A DNA stretch of 64,000 nt from Desertivirga arenae (lineage in GTDB: Bacteria; Bacteroidota; Bacteroidia; Sphingobacteriales; Sphingobacteriaceae): assembly GCF_017355785.1 (NCBI RefSeq), contig NZ_JAFEWE010000010.1, forward strand, positions 124,001-188,000, read 5' to 3'. A program made the translations under genes and the position numbers. Shown piece after piece: positions 60,305 to 64,000 of this stretch (position 1 is its first letter; every line of letters begins with the position of its first letter). The notes under the pieces were generated by a model. That model searched no databases. It saw only the letters and a list, made by a program, of their open reading frames with translations, and was not told the origin of the DNA.

Positions 60305-63300
60305 CTATAGATCAAAATTTAACCCCAGGACAAACTGTCTGCTTAAAGGATTAGATTCGGAACCTCCTCCTTCTGGATCATAATTTTTCAGTAAGTGACT
60401 TCTATTTATTGTAAATAAGTTTGAACCAGTTGCATAAACTCTGACCCGTCCAGCTTTGATTCGTTCAGTTACTCTTCGAGGAAGTGTATACCCTAAGGTT
60501 AGATTTCTTAGCTTTACATACGAACCGTCCACGTAGGTTAATGTCTGGTAACCAGCGTAGGAATTCAAGGTCCTCCCCCAGAAAGCGGCAGGAAAATCAT
60601 TTGTTGGATTTTCTGGTGTCCAATAGTTGATTGACGCAGGACTATTTCCTGTTCCAGAAGGATTATACCGACCCAAAAATTCGGCATCAATTGTTTGTCC
60701 AACTCTTGCTACAAAATAAAGATTCAGATCAAAGCTTTTATAAGTGAAGTTATTTTGGAAACCTCCAACCCATTTAGGAACTGTAGATCCCACGAAGGTT
60801 TGATCTTTTGAATCAATAATATTGTCGCCGTTAAGGTCGGCAACCTTAATATCTCCAGGCTTAAATGTAGTTGTACCTGTACGGTATTTCGCAGCTTCCT
60901 CGGCTTCATTTGTCTGCCAGATCCCAAGCTTTTTATACGTGTAGAACGAACTTATAGGACGGCCTAAAAGCCATGAATTTTCTTCTGTGTTTTGGCTTGC
61001 GTAGATATCGGTGCCTGTGAGTAATTCCGTAATCTTCTCTTTATTTCTATAGAAATTTAAAGTAGAGTTCCATCTAAAATCCTTTTTTGAAATATTGGTA
61101 GTATTCAAAGCGATTTCTATACCACGGTTGCTGGTTTCACCAATATTTTGAAACACCCGGGTAGCCCCTGAAGACCATGGTAGATCTCTCGGTAACAAAA
61201 TATCCGAAGTAATAGTGTTATAAAAATCTACTGTTCCGGTGATACGGCCTTTAAGTAGACCCAAATCAAGACCGATATTTGTTGAGGCTGATTTCTCCCA
61301 ACCAACGTTTGGATTTGCTACTGTACCTTCAAACATATAAGCTGGTGCAGGAACCTCTCCAAACCCTAGTTGATTATAAGCGGTAAGATTACTTTGGGTA
61401 CCATACACATCAAGATTATAATTACCTGACACACCATAACTGGCTCGAAGTTTCAGGTTAGATACAACCGGTCTGATCTTTTCAAAAAAGTCTTCATCAC
61501 TAACATTCCAGCCGAGTGCTGCAGATGGAAAGAAGTCCCATTTGTTTCCCGTCGATAACCTGGAAGCACCATCAAAGCGCCCGGAAACAGTCAAAAGATA
61601 CTTACCCTTATACGAATAATTACCACGCGCCGCATATGCCATATTATTCCATCCCTGGTAAGGACTTAAAATATTTCGGCCTTGTGTGCTTGTGCCTCCT
61701 AAATTGTAATAGAGTTGAGACGCCAACAATTGACCTATCCCTTCGGAAAACGTTTCATCTGCATCACTTTGCAGATAACTTGTTATTCCGGTTAAAGTGA
61801 AGGAGTGATCCTTTAAGGTTTTGCTATAGCTTAAAATATTATCCCAGTTTAAAAATCTGTTATAATTGTTTCTCACCGAAGCTTGAGATGAACCTTGTGT
61901 ATATCGTTGGATAGAGAACCTATCATTATAAATACCAGTCCTTCTAAAGGTAAAGTTAGTTCCAAGATTAGATCTGAAGGTAAGTCCTTTTATGGGAGCC
62001 AACTCAAGATATCCATTGGCAATGATGTTTGTATTTAGAGCGGTATTCTTTGCTATATTTTCACTTGCTTCGTCAGCCAGAGGACTAATATTAGCAGAAG
62101 TCAAACCAGGGCCCATCAAAGGGAATGGATCAACTTGCCCTGATTCGTCATAAGCTGTACCCATTGGAGCAACCACCATTGTTTGGGATAATGGATCTCT
62201 TCTTAAATCTTGACGGGAGTAGGTAATTTGAGTTTGAACACCTGTTTTCGCCCACTTATTAATATTTTGATCAAGGTTAAAACGTCCATTATAACGGTTA
62301 TAATCGCTATTTCTTAGCATACCCTTTTCCTGGAAATACCCTATTGATCCAACTATTTTAGTCTTTTCTGAACCTCCGTTTACTGTTATAGAGTGATTCT
62401 GCTGCATTCCATTTTTTAACAGAAGGTCTTGCCAGTCTATCCATTCACCATTTTGAAGCGCGTTGAATTCGCCATTTTCAGTGAACACTTTGCTATCATC
62501 AGCAGGGCTATTCCAGATTTTTGCATTCTTACCAGCATCTCTTCTTAACTGAAGATATGAATCACCTGTTCTTATTTCAGGGAAGATATAGTTACTAGCC
62601 CCGTAAAATGCATTATATGATACTTTTGTCTTTCCCGCAGTACCTTTCTTTGTTGTTACAATTACTACCCCATTGGCTCCTTGCGCTCCATAGATAGCAG
62701 TAGAGGAAGCATCTTTTAAAACCTCAATTGACTCCACATCATTTGGGTTAATTGCTGAGATATCACCTCCCTGGAACCCATCGATGATATAAAGAGGCCC
62801 GTTCCTATCTGCAAGTTTATCTCTGGCGGCGATTGATTTTGTTCCCCTGATCAAAACCGTTGATCCACTTCCTGGTACACCAGAAGTTCTTGTGATATCC
62901 GCTCCTGGAATCCTTCCCTGAATAGCGTCAATCACATTACCTGTAGGAACACGGGTAATATCCTCCGATTTGACTGAAGATACAGACCCAGTTAAATCTC
63001 TCTTTTTAACAGTTCCATACCCGATAACGACAACTTCATTCAGAGTTTCAGCATCCGCCGCTAGTTTAATTGTAACTGAAGATTGTCCTGAGTTAACATT
63101 GTATTCCTGAGACTTAAATCCGATATATTTAACAATAAGGATCACCGGCTGATCCCCTGCTACCCTGATCGTAAATTTACCGTTAACATCTGTTGAAGCT
63201 GCTCTGGTGGTTCCTTTGATCCCAACACTTGCTCCAATTAAAGGCTCTCCTTTTTCGTCGGTAACGATTCCGGAAATAGTGTAGTCTTTAGTTGCACTCT

Positions 63301-63676
63301 GATCTGTAACTGATTTAATTACAATCATATTCTCAACTAATTCAAATGTAAGTGGCTGATTTTGAAGCAACTGCTTCATTACATTTTCAACTGAACCGTT
63401 TTCTGCAAAGACACTTACTTTGCGATTCAAGTCAATTTGGTCGAGCCGGTAGAAAACTGTAAACGAACTTGTTTTTTCAATTTTCTTTAATACCTCCCTA
63501 ACCGTTGTGTTCCTTTCGTTTATATTAAACGTGCTCTGCGAATAAACCGCAGCGTGTATTTGCATCATTCCCGCAAATACCAAGATGGTGGTTAGTTTCA
63601 TTGTTCTCAAGATTTTTCGCCTCAATGGATTGGCGAATAGAGAATTTCTAGACAAAAAAATCATAAATTTGGTCAA
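60305..63676 (-). CDS. SusC/RagA-family TonB-dependent transporter 3 with STN signalling domain
   Basis: Outer-membrane importer of 1123 residues. After an extended signal peptide (MKLTTILVFAGMM at residue 26 on) it has an STN domain (about 50-120: VREVLKKIEKTSSFTVFYR, FELVENMIVIK), then a carboxypeptidase-regulatory-like domain (ISGIVTDEKGEPLIGASVGI), a plug (EVVVIGYGTVKKRDLTGSV) and a barrel ending LGLNFDL. The STN domain contacts a FecR-type anti-sigma factor, and the gene just upstream ends like one. Expression is therefore probably controlled by an ECF sigma factor and not by the AraC-type boxes seen elsewhere in the window. Confidence 0.95.
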   Translation of the reverse strand: MTKFMIFLSRNSLFANPLRRKILRTMKLTTILVFAGMMQIHAAVYSQSTFNINERNTTVREVLKKIEKTSSFTVFYRLDQIDLNRKVSVFAENGSVENVMKQLLQNQPLTFELVENMIVIKSVTDQSATKDYTISGIVTDEKGEPLIGASVGIKGTTRAASTDVNGKFTIRVAGDQPVILIVKYIGFKSQEYNVNSGQSSVTIKLAADAETLNEVVVIGYGTVKKRDLTGSVSSVKSEDITRVPTGNVIDAIQGRIPGADITRTSGVPGSGSTVLIRGTKSIAARDKLADRNGPLYIIDGFQGGDISAINPNDVESIEVLKDASSTAIYGAQGANGVVIVTTKKGTAGKTKVSYNAFYGASNYIFPEIRTGDSYLQLRRDAGKNAKIWNSPADDSKVFTENGEFNALQNGEWIDWQDLLLKNGMQQNHSITVNGGSEKTKIVGSIGYFQEKGMLRNSDYNRYNGRFNLDQNINKWAKTGVQTQITYSRQDLRRDPLSQTMVVAPMGTAYDESGQVDPFPLMGPGLTSANISPLADEASENIAKNTALNTNIIANGYLELAPIKGLTFRSNLGTNFTFRRTGIYNDRFSIQRYTQGSSQASVRNNYNRFLNWDNILSYSKTLKDHSFTLTGITSYLQSDADETFSEGIGQLLASQLYYNLGGTSTQGRNILSPYQGWNNMAYAARGNYSYKGKYLLTVSGRFDGASRLSTGNKWDFFPSAALGWNVSDEDFFEKIRPVVSNLKLRASYGVSGNYNLDVYGTQSNLTAYNQLGFGEVPAPAYMFEGTVANPNVGWEKSASTNIGLDLGLLKGRITGTVDFYNTITSDILLPRDLPWSSGATRVFQNIGETSNRGIEIALNTTNISKKDFRWNSTLNFYRNKEKITELLTGTDIYASQNTEENSWLLGRPISSFYTYKKLGIWQTNEAEEAAKYRTGTTTFKPGDIKVADLNGDNIIDSKDQTFVGSTVPKWVGGFQNNFTYKSFDLNLYFVARVGQTIDAEFLGRYNPSGTGNSPASINYWTPENPTNDFPAAFWGRTLNSYAGYQTLTYVDGSYVKLRNLTLGYTLPRRVTERIKAGRVRVYATGSNLFTINRSHLLKNYDPEGGGSESNPLSRQFVLGLNFDL

Positions 63677-63732
63677 TAACTAGTTAATACCGTGCTTCCC
63701 CAAGCCTTGGGTATTATCTAAAATTCAACAAT

Positions 63733-63762
63733 GACCGGGGTGTTGCAGCACTCCGGTTTTTT
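63733..63762 (+). other. GC-rich hairpin with T-run on the plus strand
   Basis: ACCGGGGTG, loop, GCACTCCGGT, then a run of seven T (plus strand), in the 240-bp gap between the FecR-like gene and susC3. It looks like a terminator facing right, but no plus-strand gene precedes it. No other gene is visible in 63677-63916. Confidence 0.55.
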
Positions 63763-63916
63763 TCTTGAAAGCCTAACTTGCCTTTTTTGGGTTCTAAAGT
63801 CCCGCAGTTACTTTCAAACCCTTTAGGAACTTTCGTTCGCATGGGTTTTTCTAAATCTCGATTTGGTTAAGTACTTCTTTATTTTATGTAACGCCCATTA
63901 TTTGTTTAATTGGTTC

Positions 63917-64000
63917 TTAGTTTTCTGATATAGTAATTTGCTGGTTTTGAACAGTATATTTTATTGGTGTAGTTTCTTTTATAACCTGGAGCACTTTAGA
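63917..64000 (-). CDS. FecR-like anti-sigma factor, C-terminal fragment
   Basis: The window edge cuts a minus-strand gene; only the last 27 codons and a TAA stop (63919-63917) are present. The translation ends KVLQVIKETTPIKYTV then QNQQITISEN, the usual end of the C-terminal domain (DUF4974) of Bacteroidota FecR proteins. Such proteins sit in the inner membrane, sense an STN-type SusC and release an ECF sigma factor. The next gene, susC3, carries the partner STN domain, which supports the call. The short length limits certainty. Confidence 0.72.
   Translation of the reverse strand, partial: SKVLQVIKETTPIKYTVQNQQITISEN

Overview
The window comes from a Bacteroidota genome, most likely a soil or plant-associated member of the Sphingobacteriaceae (Pedobacter/Mucilaginibacter type; the genus is inferred). 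The evidence is three SusC/SusD pairs, promoters with the Bacteroidota -7 element TAnnTTTG, secreted glycosidases ending in typical signal peptides, and a FecR/STN-type regulator. Almost every gene lies on the minus strand. Together they form a large pectin polysaccharide-utilization locus (PUL). The GH140-type apiosidase, GH142-like enzyme, GH95, GH78, two GH2, GH28, two PL1 and an acetylesterase point to rhamnogalacturonan II (RG-II) as the target.

Layout, in transcription order (right to left). 63917-58475: the C-terminal end of a FecR-like anti-sigma factor, then an STN-bearing SusC and its SusD. 58247-45802: an operon of a GH20/GH67-like enzyme, a GH142-like enzyme, GH28, GH95 and GH2. 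45614-45237: an unrelated DUF1801 gene next to a repeat-like element. 44820-42257: a sodium/solute symporter and a DapA/NanA-type aldolase. 41019-41909 (plus strand): an AraC-family regulator. 40738-38328: a fucose-isomerase-family enzyme and a DUF3826 protein. 37993-32682 and 32242-25849: two SusC/SusD operons, the second ending in a surface lipoprotein. 25569-23914: a single PL1 lyase. 23607-1: a run of about 22 kb of closely packed genes: PL1, a beta-helix/DUF6298 fusion, GH140, a GH43-like propeller, a BNR propeller, an SGNH acetylesterase, GH2, GH78, DUF3826, a sialidase-like enzyme, iron alcohol dehydrogenase, aldolase, PdxA2, DUF1537 kinase and a symporter cut by the window edge.

Two results stand out. 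First, seven promoters carry the same 35-bp box: two 14-bp direct half-sites 21 bp apart, ending 22 bp (21 bp in one case) before a TAnnTTTG-like -7 element. This is the geometry of an AraC-family activator and it defines a regulon covering nearly all of the locus except the STN-type SusC/D pair. Second, the intracellular genes fit catabolic routes for the two 2-keto-3-deoxy sugars of RG-II. For DHA (3-deoxy-D-lyxo-heptulosarate), aldolase cleavage would give pyruvate and D-threuronate, the iron dehydrogenase would reduce this to D-threonate, and the DUF1537 kinase plus PdxA2 would yield dihydroxyacetone phosphate and CO2; the stereochemistry matches D-threonate. For Kdo, the second symporter/aldolase pair would give pyruvate and D-arabinose, which a fucose/D-arabinose isomerase can convert to D-ribulose. 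Both routes are inferences from gene content and family chemistry.

No tRNA, rRNA, CRISPR array, transposase or integrase was recognised.
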